From: Bacteroidaceae bacterium
Lineage (GTDB): Bacteria; Bacteroidota; Bacteroidia; Bacteroidales; Bacteroidaceae
Length of the DNA: 52,647 nucleotides
Reading direction: 5' to 3'
NCBI GenBank assembly: GCA_017427065.1
Contig: JAFRTL010000019.1
Location: 1 to 52,647 of the forward strand
The notes beneath the pieces are model-generated. The model had not been told where the DNA came from and searched no databases. It saw only the letters and a program-made list of their open reading frames with translations. Below are positions 32,906 through 41,322 of the stretch, piece by piece (positions within the stretch are counted from its first letter, which is position 1; every line of letters starts with the position of its first letter). A program made the translations under genes and the position numbers.

Positions 32906-34246
32906 TCACATTCCAATCCAGAACAAGAAAGTCAATATTTGAGCCACCCAAAATGTGATTCCTAATATCAATACTATCTTGTTATTTTTTCGATAACATG
33001 TCTCAAACCAATCACTACTTTCCCATCGATGTGAAAGCCAAGAGAGTTCACGGCCATTCCTTCCCAATAATATCATCGGACAGAGATAAAGCAGACCTAA
33101 TAGATTGAGGTCAATAAACATCAATAAGAGAATCACAGATATGAGATAAAGCCACCACTTTTTCTTTGTAGAATGACACACCACATAAAATTGTGGAAAT
33201 AAGAAAGCCATCCAGTCCCATTTACAGATACCCTCTGGTAATTGTGGATCTGGTTTTGAGGCTTTCAGTATGCTCCAAACAGATAGGTCGCGTCCATAGA
33301 AATATTCTTGATGCTTTTCTTTCAGCTCTGGATGGTCTTTAAGGTATTCTTCAGTCAGTCGCTTATATTTGGCTTTTGTCCTCAAGGGATAGATACGGAA
33401 CCCTTCCTCTCCATTTCTATAGAAAAGCAATTCGGTATTCTTCTCTTCAAATAATCTGGGGAACCATAGTCCATAACGTTTTGCCACCATTTCTTGAAAC
33501 TCGTCATAGTCATCAAAGTCTGTCACCCAAAAAATCACCTTATCAAGATACCCATGCTGCACACACTGGTCGAATTCCCAAAGGAAATTGTCTGTCATGT
33601 TAATGCGTTGTAGAATCACAGGTGCCCTGCGTTGTAAGCTAATTACCACCCCCTTCCATCCGTCACCCACATAGATACGCTTAGCTCCACGTGGAGGGAT
33701 CAACTCGTTGGGTCTACCTATAGCATATGGATTGAAGAGCTTTTTCAGACTTCTCATCAGTTTCTCTTCACTCTTCGCCCATTTATCGTCGTCTTTGAAA
33801 CTGCGAAGAAAAAGAATAAAATATTTCAGATAGCTCTCATGCTCTTCAGAATAAAACCTCTGACGGCCGATGTATTTATGCATAATCTGATAGAGGGGCA
33901 CCAACAATAGTACAGCAATAGAAAACGAGAGCAGCACATCTTCCATGTAGTCCCATGGATCAGCCTGTTGACTGTCAAACACATCATTCAGTAAGATCTC
34001 ATAAATCAAGAAGCATATCATGAGAAAGAGTATTGTGTCGCTTATGGAGCGTAGGCGCATGGCCTGCTTGTAACCCTTGACACGGGTAGCCATGATTTTG
34101 AGTGGCCAAGAGAGAATCCAGTAAAGCACTATGAAGAGAGGAACCATGACGAAACCATTCAACCATGCCGAGGCAAAGGTTTTAAAGAAATCGCTGACGC
34201 GATTATCCAGAATGGACTCCCCAAATCCTAAAACTTCCTGTATCAT
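32906..34246 (-). CDS. membrane protein of unknown function (paralogue 2)
   Basis: A 446-aa close relative of the 31186-32553 protein with the same layout: about three N-terminal transmembrane segments, a soluble middle domain, and hydrophobic segments at the C-terminus. The middle domain is strikingly conserved between the two (YFILFLRSFKDDD, AIGRPNELIPPRGAKRIYVG, RAPVILQRINMTDNFLWEF, KVIFWVTDFDDYDEF, RYGLWFPRLF), whereas the C-terminal third is less so. Conserved charged residues in these blocks suggest a working active or ligand site on the cytoplasmic side. It has its own promoter (34354-34384), so the two copies are separately controlled. Confidence 0.8.
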   Translation of the reverse strand: MIQEVLGFGESILDNRVSDFFKTFASAWLNGFVMVPLFIVLYWILSWPLKIMATRVKGYKQAMRLRSISDTILFLMICFLIYEILLNDVFDSQQADPWDYMEDVLLSFSIAVLLLVPLYQIMHKYIGRQRFYSEEHESYLKYFILFLRSFKDDDKWAKSEEKLMRSLKKLFNPYAIGRPNELIPPRGAKRIYVGDGWKGVVISLQRRAPVILQRINMTDNFLWEFDQCVQHGYLDKVIFWVTDFDDYDEFQEMVAKRYGLWFPRLFEEKNTELLFYRNGEEGFRIYPLRTKAKYKRLTEEYLKDHPELKEKHQEYFYGRDLSVWSILKASKPDPQLPEGICKWDWMAFLFPQFYVVCHSTKKKWWLYLISVILLLMFIDLNLLGLLYLCPMILLGRNGRELSWLSHRWESSDWFETCYRKNNKIVLILGITFWVAQILTFLFWIGM

Positions 34247-34353
34247 CGTTATTTAGTTTTCAGTCTTGGTATTATGTAAAAATATACTTTAGACGCAGTT
34301 CCTCTTTTTCTTTGGAGACTGTTCTATAATAGTATTGTTTTCTATTATAATTG

Positions 34354-34384
34354 CAAAGATAGTGCAAGGTGAATGAAAAGACAA
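34354..34384 (-). promoter_or_regulatory. promoter of membrane paralogue 2
   Basis: On the minus strand TTG (34384-34382), 20 bp, TATCTTTG (34361-34354). The predicted start near 34347 falls in an 8-bp inverted repeat, TATAATAG (34325-34332) with CTATTATA (34342-34349). Confidence 0.75.
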
Positions 34385-34393
34385 ATTTATTTG

Positions 34394-34401
34394 TATTTTT
34401 G
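34394..34401 (+). promoter_or_regulatory. -7 element upstream of the flavodoxin-like pseudogene
   Basis: TATTTTTG matches TAnnTTTG, 36 bp before the ATG at 34437. It overlaps the divergent promoter region of membrane paralogue 2. No -33 box was seen at standard spacing. Confidence 0.5.
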
Positions 34402-34436
34402 TAGTGTGTTAAGATTATGACAAGGAGAAAAGTCTT

Positions 34437-35059
34437 ATGAAGGTATTAATGATTAACGGAAGTGCACGTCGTAAAGGGAATACATACCTTGCTCTTTGCG
34501 AGATTGCCAAGACGTTGGAGTTACAAGGTGTAGAAAGTGAGATAATACAGACTGGCACAAAAGCAGTTCGCGGCTGTATTGCATGCAACCAGTGTAAAAT
34601 GAAACAGCTTAACAGCTGTGTGTTTAATGATGACATCTGTAACATAGTGGTGGAGAAATTGGCAAATGCCGATGCCCTGATTGTTGGCTCTCCTACTTAT
34701 TACGGCCAGCCAATGGCACAGTCTTATCACTCATCCAACGTGTATTCTACTCAAATCCGATGGGAGCGCAGAACAAACCAGCTGCCGCTGTTGCCATTTG
34801 CCGCCGTGGAGGAAGTACCGCAGTCTTTCAGACACTAAACATGCCTTTCCAGATGATGAACATGCCCGTCGTTACATCACAATATTGGAACGTAGTTTAC
34901 GGTCGCGAAGAGGGTCAGGCTTTACTCGACACTGAAGGCATGCAAACCATGCGCACATTAGCCAATAACATGGCGTGGCTTCTGAAAAAAATACATGCTA
35001 ACGGTAAGCCTGACTATCCAGAACGCGAGGAATGGCAGCCAATGCATTTTATCAGATAA
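34437..35059 (+). pseudogene. flavodoxin-family NAD(P)H-dependent oxidoreductase, frameshifted
   Basis: The N-terminal part reads MKVLMINGSARRKGNTYLAL, CIACNQCK and LIVGSPTYYGQP, as in NADPH-dependent FMN reductases. After the Pro codon near 34712 the frame continues as a short unrelated tail ending at 34838, while the neighbouring frame carries the expected continuation GTVLSLIQRVFYSNPMGAQN, AICRRGGSTAVFQ, YWNVVYGREEGQA, and a stop at 35059. The sequence CCAATGGC at 34710-34717 is consistent with loss of one A (CCA AAT GGC would encode P-N-G). The rest of the second frame looks intact, so this is a recent mutation or a sequencing error. If repaired, the product would be about 207 aa. Confidence 0.88.
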
Positions 35060-35129
35060 TGTGTCTTTGCAAAAAATCTTTGCTTAAGAATTGAAACAAT
35101 AATAATGTGACCCTTCAAGAAAAAGGATG

Positions 35130-36329
35130 CTATTGACAATCATCAGCTTTTATTTCCCTATTTACCATAGCAGCTACACAAGAGTCTGACCAGACATTTT
35201 CTGCAGTCTCCACCATGTCGATAATGGTGTAAATAGGTAGGATGATGCCCAAGACGGTAATAGGGGCACCAATGCCCGACATAAGAGAAAGAGTAAGAAA
35301 GTAGCATCCCATTGGGACTCCGGCATTGCCAATAGCAGAAACCACAGAGATAAGTATCCAAACAAGGATGGTGGGTAGAGTTATGGATATTCCACCATGT
35401 TGCATCACGAAAAGAGAAGTGACAAGGATGAAGGCAGCACAACCATTCATATTGATAGTGGTACAAAGGGGTAACACGAAACGAGCAACCTGACGACGGA
35501 GTCCTAGACGCCCTTCTGCCGTTTCCATAGTGACGGGAAGAGTTGCAGCACTGCTCTTGGTAAACAATGCCATAAGCACTGCTGGCATCATCTTGCTCAA
35601 TGTGCGCAAAGGGTTGATACCTCGTGCAAGAAGAAATAGAGGTAACACCACAAAGAACTGGAGGAGATTGCCACCAAGAATCACCAGCACATAACGCCCA
35701 ATAGAATCTGCTACTATACCTGCAGAGAGTTGAGCAGATAGTTGGGCAGAGAAAGCTACAATACCTAAAGGCAATGTCCAAATAAGTCCACGAATAAGCA
35801 GGAACAGCAATTCCTGAAGTCCCAATAGTCCTTTTACAAGAACCGCCTTATTCTCAGATTCTGGTAATTTGGATAATCCAATACCAATAGCAAAAGCCAA
35901 CAAAAGCAGAGACAGCACATTACCTTCAAGGAAGGGACGAACGATATTATTGGGGATGACTGAAAGAAGATGATCGGTATAGGACAATTCTTGAGCTACA
36001 GGTGTATCAGAAGGCAATGCGATACTCTCCAACGTAAGATTACCCGGAGCAATGAGGACATAGAGCACAGCTCCCACACCTGCTGCAGCAAAAGTCGTAA
36101 GCAAGGTATAAACTAATGTAGTCCCAAAGATTTTTCCAGACCCTTTAGAGCCAAAAGTAGCAAAAGTACTGATGACTGCCAACACGATGGTTGGTACTGC
36201 CAATAATTGGAATAATCGGGTATAGACTTGGGCTATAAACGTCATCAACTGGTCAAGCCACCCTACACCAAGCAGTCCCAACACTGCACCCACGAGGAGC
36301 GCCATTATCCATAAGAGCGTATTCTTCAT
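35130..36329 (-). CDS. dicarboxylate/amino acid:cation symporter
   Basis: A 399-aa DAACS-family (GltP/SstT-like) sodium- or proton-coupled symporter with about eight membrane segments. Landmarks are YTRLFQLLAVPTIVLAVIST, the re-entrant loop FTKSSAATLPVTMETAE, and LPLCTTINMNGCAAFILVTS with a later GNAGVPMG. It imports acidic or neutral amino acids or C4 dicarboxylates; the substrate cannot be fixed by sight. Its ATG overlaps the stop of the DMT transporter gene (ATGA, 36326-36329), so the two are coupled. Confidence 0.9.
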   Translation of the reverse strand: MKNTLLWIMALLVGAVLGLLGVGWLDQLMTFIAQVYTRLFQLLAVPTIVLAVISTFATFGSKGSGKIFGTTLVYTLLTTFAAAGVGAVLYVLIAPGNLTLESIALPSDTPVAQELSYTDHLLSVIPNNIVRPFLEGNVLSLLLLAFAIGIGLSKLPESENKAVLVKGLLGLQELLFLLIRGLIWTLPLGIVAFSAQLSAQLSAGIVADSIGRYVLVILGGNLLQFFVVLPLFLLARGINPLRTLSKMMPAVLMALFTKSSAATLPVTMETAEGRLGLRRQVARFVLPLCTTINMNGCAAFILVTSLFVMQHGGISITLPTILVWILISVVSAIGNAGVPMGCYFLTLSLMSGIGAPITVLGIILPIYTIIDMVETAENVWSDSCVAAMVNREIKADDCQ

Positions 36330-37228
36330 AAGTCAGTCTGTTTTATGTTCTTATATTCTATTCCTTTATTGGCCCAATAGACTCCTGCTAAAATAAGGAA
36401 ACAGCCTAGGAAGGCTATGGAAGTCACAGGCTCATTAAGGAAAAGGGCAGAGGCGATCATGGTGGTGATAGGATTGAGGTAGATATAATTAGATGCAGCA
36501 ATAGTACCTATCTTCTGTAAAGCCACATTCCATAGGTAAAAACAGGCAAAAGAGGCAATGAAGCCCAAGAAGGCCAGGTTCATCCACACCACTGGATCAC
36601 GAAAACCCTCCAAAGGAAATTTCCATGAAGAAACCAGGAACACAGGAATCATGGTAAGGAGTCCATAGAAGAATAGTTTGCGTGTGATGAAAATAATACT
36701 ATATCGACCTGTGACACGCTTGATAAGCAAACTATATATGGACCAACTAAAGGCGGCTGCTAATGCCAGGAAATCACCCAACGGATTGAGGTGAAGAATG
36801 AAACTTCCGTTATATATTACCAAAGCCACCCCCACCAATGCTATCACAGATCCCCATATCAGTTGTGGGGTAGCGCGCAAATTTCTCAACACTAGGATGC
36901 TGATGAAAGTGGTAATAAGAGGATTGGAACAAAGGATGAACGACACATTATTGACGTATGTGATACCCACTGCAGTGTTCTCTGCAAGGAAATAGAGCGA
37001 ACCACCCGTTATACCAAGCACCATCATGAGCAGTTCATCCCTCCAACCATCAGCAAAAAGCTTACGAGGAGAGATGAACCATATACAGACATAAGCAATG
37101 ATAAAGCGCAGCTGAAATATCTCATGAGGGGTTAGGCCGTGCAAGAGTAACACCTTAGAGTTGATGAATGTCACACCCCAGATGCCCACAATCACAATGG
37201 CCAAAATATGATAAAATAGGTTATTCAC
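36326..37228 (-). CDS. DMT-superfamily (EamA) transporter
   Basis: A 300-aa inner-membrane protein with ten predicted helices in two EamA repeats. The first repeat contains FRLRFIIAYV-like sequence (FQLRFIIAYVCIWFISP) and FLAENTAVGITYVNNVSFIL; the second contains AAFSWSIYSLLIKRV and ALQKIGTIAASNYIYLNPI. EamA proteins usually export metabolites or amino acids. It is coupled to the downstream symporter gene. The gap to the upstream gene is 49 bp, so it may continue the rhamnose-region transcript. Confidence 0.9.
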   Translation of the reverse strand: MNNLFYHILAIVIVGIWGVTFINSKVLLLHGLTPHEIFQLRFIIAYVCIWFISPRKLFADGWRDELLMMVLGITGGSLYFLAENTAVGITYVNNVSFILCSNPLITTFISILVLRNLRATPQLIWGSVIALVGVALVIYNGSFILHLNPLGDFLALAAAFSWSIYSLLIKRVTGRYSIIFITRKLFFYGLLTMIPVFLVSSWKFPLEGFRDPVVWMNLAFLGFIASFACFYLWNVALQKIGTIAASNYIYLNPITTMIASALFLNEPVTSIAFLGCFLILAGVYWANKGIEYKNIKQTDL

Positions 37229-37277
37229 GAATCACCAAGAGTCAAAAAGAATGTTCTATCCTTCACAATACATATTT

Positions 37278-38117
37278 TTATTTAAACAGGTTGGCAGCTA
37301 CCTCGGCCAGATTCTCAGCACCTGAGCGCTTTGGGAAAGCTTTCTGGATGGCTGCAGCCAACTGCTCTGGAGAGGTGGCTTTGGCACGCAAGGCTTTCAC
37401 TTTCTTCAGATATTTGAGGTGATTCTTTACATCCTTAGCAGTGCAAAGGCCAGACCCATGATGGGTGATGAAGGTCTTCACGCCACTCTTTAGTACCAAT
37501 TCATCGTTGGTAATAGCAGCATCGAGCGCAGCTGCATTCTGAGCCTCACGAACAGTAAGATGACCAGCAGATGGCTCTGAGTGCAACAGAGCTACCTGAC
37601 CGCCAACTACGATAGTCGCAGAAGTGAGAAAACCTGAGGGACCCTTATCGAAACGGAAGGTAATACCATCCCATGTCTTAGTGGCACCATTAGGTACAGC
37701 TTCGGCAGTTGTTGTCCAGAAGTCGATGTCGTACATATTGTCCCCATAGCGATTCTTATAGTTCTGCACCATATTCCCCATGCCCTTCATGGTCTCTTTC
37801 AGAGGCTCAGGAATGAAGTTATTCTGAGAGAAACTACCACCCACATCGTAACCAGTTATAGTTGCTATCACGGGTTTATTCAACTTCTGCATATACTCCT
37901 CATACTTAGCGCCATAAGGCTTAGTGAGAGGCGTCTCAAGTGCAATAAGAGAGGTAGGCCCCTCAATCACGAAACTATGATCGCCAGGACCACCGTCATG
38001 GTTGTAGATGTGGAGCTTGAAGCCCTTGAACTGCTGCACGGTGAATGTGCCATCGGCCTGTGCATTCACCACCATGGCACATACCAATGCCATGAGAAAC
38101 AAAAAGGTTTTCTTCAT
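37278..38117 (-). CDS. secreted metallo-beta-lactamase-fold-like protein lacking the metal motif
   Basis: A 279-aa protein with a signal peptide (MKKTFLFLMALVCAMVVNA). The N-terminal half follows the metallo-beta-lactamase layout: DHSFVIEGPTSLIALETPLT corresponds to the first sandwich strands, and KPVIATITGYDVGGSF takes the position of the HxHxDH loop but without the His residues. Later GQVALLHSEPSAGH and KTFITHHGSGLCT resemble the remaining strands. I infer a catalytically altered or inactive MBL-like protein; confidence in the fold is moderate. It starts 32 bp after the rhaD stop and may be the last gene of the rhamnose operon. Confidence 0.6.
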   Translation of the reverse strand: MKKTFLFLMALVCAMVVNAQADGTFTVQQFKGFKLHIYNHDGGPGDHSFVIEGPTSLIALETPLTKPYGAKYEEYMQKLNKPVIATITGYDVGGSFSQNNFIPEPLKETMKGMGNMVQNYKNRYGDNMYDIDFWTTTAEAVPNGATKTWDGITFRFDKGPSGFLTSATIVVGGQVALLHSEPSAGHLTVREAQNAAALDAAITNDELVLKSGVKTFITHHGSGLCTAKDVKNHLKYLKKVKALRAKATSPEQLAAAIQKAFPKRSGAENLAEVAANLFK

Positions 38118-38149
38118 AATGATACTTTGTTAATTGAAAAATAATAAAT

Positions 38150-38959
38150 TTATTTAGGCAAGTTGAATGCCACACTCATCTCCTTCATCTGTTCGTCACT
38201 CATGCCATCGGGTTCGAAGCCCATGCACTTGGCTTTCAAATAGATATCAGCACTCTTCACCAATACATCTATCTGATCAAAGGCATCCATCACATCGAGT
38301 CCCTTGGCAAAGACGCCATGCTTTTCCCACAGCACCACGTCGTAGTCTTCCAACTCATGCATGGTAGCAGTCGCCAACGCCTCAGATCCAGGAAGTTCGT
38401 AAGGCACTACACCCAATCCCAACGGACAGAAGGCCTTGGTTTCTGGAATCATGCTCCAAAGGAGGCGGGTAAGCACATCTTTCTGCAAGAACTTCTTGGT
38501 ATGGCTCATAGCTACCAACTCTATTGGATGTGTATGCACGGTGGCATTATAAGGAGAGCCCTGCTCCAACATGCGGTTGTGCACAGCCAAATGTGAAGGA
38601 AGCTCACTAGTAGGTTGCACAGGCTCATCGGCGATGATGACGTAAGAGGCACAATCGTCCAATATGCGGATGATGGAACCATTCTGCATAGGCCAACGTG
38701 CCAAATCTCGCATGCGCTTGCCCGTGCCCTTGCAATAGAAATATGCTCCCTTGAGATAAGGGAGGGTAATGCCTATCTGTTTCACATCACTAATAGCTGG
38801 AAGTGCCTTGATTTCATCATCAACAAATTTAGTGATGTTCACGGTGATGTTTCCACCGTTTCGTTCTGCCCATCCTTTTTGCCAAAGATAGCCTGCCACT
38901 TCGGCCACTTTCTCTACCTCGGCTTTAAGGCTGGGATGATTATCTAATACAGATTTCAT
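38150..38959 (-). CDS. rhaD: rhamnulose-1-phosphate aldolase
   Basis: A 269-aa class II zinc aldolase splitting L-rhamnulose-1-phosphate into dihydroxyacetone phosphate and L-lactaldehyde. VHTHPIE gives zinc ligands His142 and His144, SELPSHLAVH carries the catalytic-type Glu119, and VLWEKHGVFAKG holds the third His. RNGGNITVN near 33-41 is the phosphate-binding segment. The length agrees with E. coli RhaD. It lies 9 bp after rhaT in the rhamnose operon. Confidence 0.95.
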   Translation of the reverse strand: MKSVLDNHPSLKAEVEKVAEVAGYLWQKGWAERNGGNITVNITKFVDDEIKALPAISDVKQIGITLPYLKGAYFYCKGTGKRMRDLARWPMQNGSIIRILDDCASYVIIADEPVQPTSELPSHLAVHNRMLEQGSPYNATVHTHPIELVAMSHTKKFLQKDVLTRLLWSMIPETKAFCPLGLGVVPYELPGSEALATATMHELEDYDVVLWEKHGVFAKGLDVMDAFDQIDVLVKSADIYLKAKCMGFEPDGMSDEQMKEMSVAFNLPK

Positions 38960-38968
38960 AATGCTCTA

Positions 38969-40006
38969 TTATTTTAAAAGTTCAGGTACGAAGGTGGAGA
39001 TGATGAGCACGATAATGCCAATCACCAACACTGTGATAGTCTTCTTGGAGCAGCCCTTCCACTCCTTGAGGATAATACCCCACACATTGCTGAATACCAC
39101 GTTTAGTGCCATGAGTATGCAGAAAGCGAAAGTGGTGAGTGTAGGACTCTCCGTGAGAAAACCCTTACCCAAACTCAGTCCGAAGAACTGACTATACCAC
39201 AGCAAACCTGCCAAAGCACAGAAGAGGATATTGTTTCCCCAAAGACTGCCTTTGCCATAGTCGCCCCAAGTGTTGTTCTTGCTATTCTGATAGAAGCAAT
39301 ACACGGCATTGGTGCAGAAACCTCCGATAGTCACTAATAAGGTAGCAGGCAGGGTACTGTACATCGGATTGGTAAGCTCGCCAAAGTTGATGCCCTTACC
39401 AAACTCCAATCCCACATTGAAGCAACCACTCATGAAACCAGCCAATAAAGCGATGAGGATGCCCTTAGGGAAGTTGAAGTCCTTCACTGCCTTCTTCTTC
39501 TCCTCCTCACTAAGGCTCTGGGCCTTCATGTTACCAGCAATGCCGATGATGGCAATACCTATGAGGGTAACCACCACACCGATGATGACAGCAGCTGTAA
39601 GGCTCTCCAGAGGCTTTTGCTCTGGGAAGAAGATATTCAACAACACTGGCCCCATGATGGTACCCAAGCCTGCACAAGTGCCAAGGGCAATGCTCTGTCC
39701 CAGTGCCACACCCAGATAGCGCATGGAAAGCCCGAAGGTAAGACCACCTACACCCCACAGCACGCCAAAGAACACCGTCATCCATACGTTGAATGATGGG
39801 GCTGTAGAAAAAAGTTCCATGAGGCTATGCCCTGCAGGTACAGCCAACAATGCACCAAGGAATGGGAAGATAAGCCAGGCAAACACACCCTGAACAATCC
39901 AGTAACTTTCCCAACTCCACTCCTTAATTTTATTGATAGGCACGTAGCTGCTACTCTGGCAGAACGCGCCTATCGCTATGATTAATAGTCCAATGATGAT
40001 GCTCAT
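38969..40006 (-). CDS. rhaT: L-rhamnose:proton symporter
   Basis: A 345-aa inner-membrane transporter with ten predicted helices and the RhaT pattern: IIAIGAFCQSSSYVPINKIK and EWSWESYWIVQGVFAWLIFP at the N-terminus, GLSMRYLGVALGQSIALG in the third region, SGCFNVGLEFGKGI in the middle and LWYSQFFGLSLGKG late. It imports rhamnose across the inner membrane. It begins 1 bp after the rhaA stop and precedes rhaD. Confidence 0.95.
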   Translation of the reverse strand: MSIIIGLLIIAIGAFCQSSSYVPINKIKEWSWESYWIVQGVFAWLIFPFLGALLAVPAGHSLMELFSTAPSFNVWMTVFFGVLWGVGGLTFGLSMRYLGVALGQSIALGTCAGLGTIMGPVLLNIFFPEQKPLESLTAAVIIGVVVTLIGIAIIGIAGNMKAQSLSEEEKKKAVKDFNFPKGILIALLAGFMSGCFNVGLEFGKGINFGELTNPMYSTLPATLLVTIGGFCTNAVYCFYQNSKNNTWGDYGKGSLWGNNILFCALAGLLWYSQFFGLSLGKGFLTESPTLTTFAFCILMALNVVFSNVWGIILKEWKGCSKKTITVLVIGIIVLIISTFVPELLK

Positions 40007-40007
40007 T

Positions 40008-41261
40008 TCAGATGCGCTTAGAGGTTACATCCTTCTCGTATTGCTGTACTTCAGGAATGAAGGTTTCACCCACGGGCACGTTGTTCTTCAGGTTGAAGTA
40101 GTCATAAACCGCACCAAATGGAAGTGACTTCGCTTCTTCCAACAAAGCTAAACGCTCGAAGTTCTGACCGTTGTCTTCATACTCACGCAATTTAGCCAAT
40201 GGCTCCAATAATGCCTGAAGCAAGCACTTCTGTGTAGCACGAACACCCACGATATAAGCACCGATACGATTAATGCTGGCATCGAAATAGTCGAGACCAA
40301 TGTGTGCACGATTCAGTGCATCTGCGCGAATCAACTCCTTAAAGAGGTCGAGCGTCTGATCGTTCATAATGGTTACATGATCTGAATCCCAACGTACTGG
40401 ACGACTCACGTGAAGCATCAGTTCTGGTACGAAAAGAAGCAGTGAAGCCACCATATCGCTCACGTTCTCCGTCTGCTCATAGTGACCAGTATCCAAGGTG
40501 TACATCAACTTACGGGTAGCACAGTAACCTGCCACAAAGTCGTGTGAACCGACAGTATAGCTTTCCAATCCGATGCCGAACAACTTGGCTTCCAGACAAG
40601 CCTTCATGTGTGGAAGGTTCTCTGCCAAAATCTCATCCAATGAAGCGGCAAAGATCTCACGATAACGCTTACGTTCCACAGTAAGGTCCTTGCTTCCATC
40701 ATGTACCCAGATATTCATAATGCTAGGATCTCCCTGAGCCTCACCCATAGCATTGGCAATACGACGACAACGCTTTGTGTGCTCAATCCAGAACTCACGG
40801 ATAGCCTTATCTGGATTAGAAAGCGTCAGATCTCCACTCTTAGGATGTGAGAAACTAGTACTATTGAAATCCAGCTTCAGTCCGTTAGCCTTTGCCCACT
40901 CTATCCAACCTTGGAAATGTTTAATCTCCACTTGGTCACGATCCACAAACATACCACCAAACTCTCCATAGGTCTCATGAAGATTCAGGCGATAGGTTCC
41001 TGCAAGAAGCGACTTCACCTTCAGAACATCCTGACGCAGTTCATCGATATTACGTGCCTTACCAGGGTAGTTACCTGTCGTCTGGATACCACCTGAGGCA
41101 GCTGCTCCGCTCTCAAAGCCCACTACATCATCGGCCTGCCAACAGTGCAAGGAAATAGGGGTCTGTTCCAACAGACTTACAGCCTTATCTGTATCCACAC
41201 CTATAGCGGCATAACGTTCTTTTGCAATCTCATACGCTTTCTTAATCTGTTCTTCTTTCAT
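40008..41261 (-). CDS. rhaA: L-rhamnose isomerase
   Basis: A 417-aa metal-dependent TIM-barrel isomerase interconverting L-rhamnose and L-rhamnulose. Recognisable blocks are PISLHCWQADDVVGFE near the N-terminus, GLKLDFNSTSFSHPK, NIWVHDGSKD, ESYTVGSHDFVAGYC, TLDTGHYEQTE and RPVRWDSDHV, carrying the metal-binding Glu, Asp and His residues. The length matches the family. It follows rhaB after 61 bp and is almost fused to rhaT. Confidence 0.97.
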   Translation of the reverse strand: MKEEQIKKAYEIAKERYAAIGVDTDKAVSLLEQTPISLHCWQADDVVGFESGAAASGGIQTTGNYPGKARNIDELRQDVLKVKSLLAGTYRLNLHETYGEFGGMFVDRDQVEIKHFQGWIEWAKANGLKLDFNSTSFSHPKSGDLTLSNPDKAIREFWIEHTKRCRRIANAMGEAQGDPSIMNIWVHDGSKDLTVERKRYREIFAASLDEILAENLPHMKACLEAKLFGIGLESYTVGSHDFVAGYCATRKLMYTLDTGHYEQTENVSDMVASLLLFVPELMLHVSRPVRWDSDHVTIMNDQTLDLFKELIRADALNRAHIGLDYFDASINRIGAYIVGVRATQKCLLQALLEPLAKLREYEDNGQNFERLALLEEAKSLPFGAVYDYFNLKNNVPVGETFIPEVQQYEKDVTSKRI

Positions 41262-41322
41262 GATAATTAATTTTTAAGTTAAACTTTTTTTGTCTGGCAG
41301 ATTGATCGTGTTTAAGTAGGCT

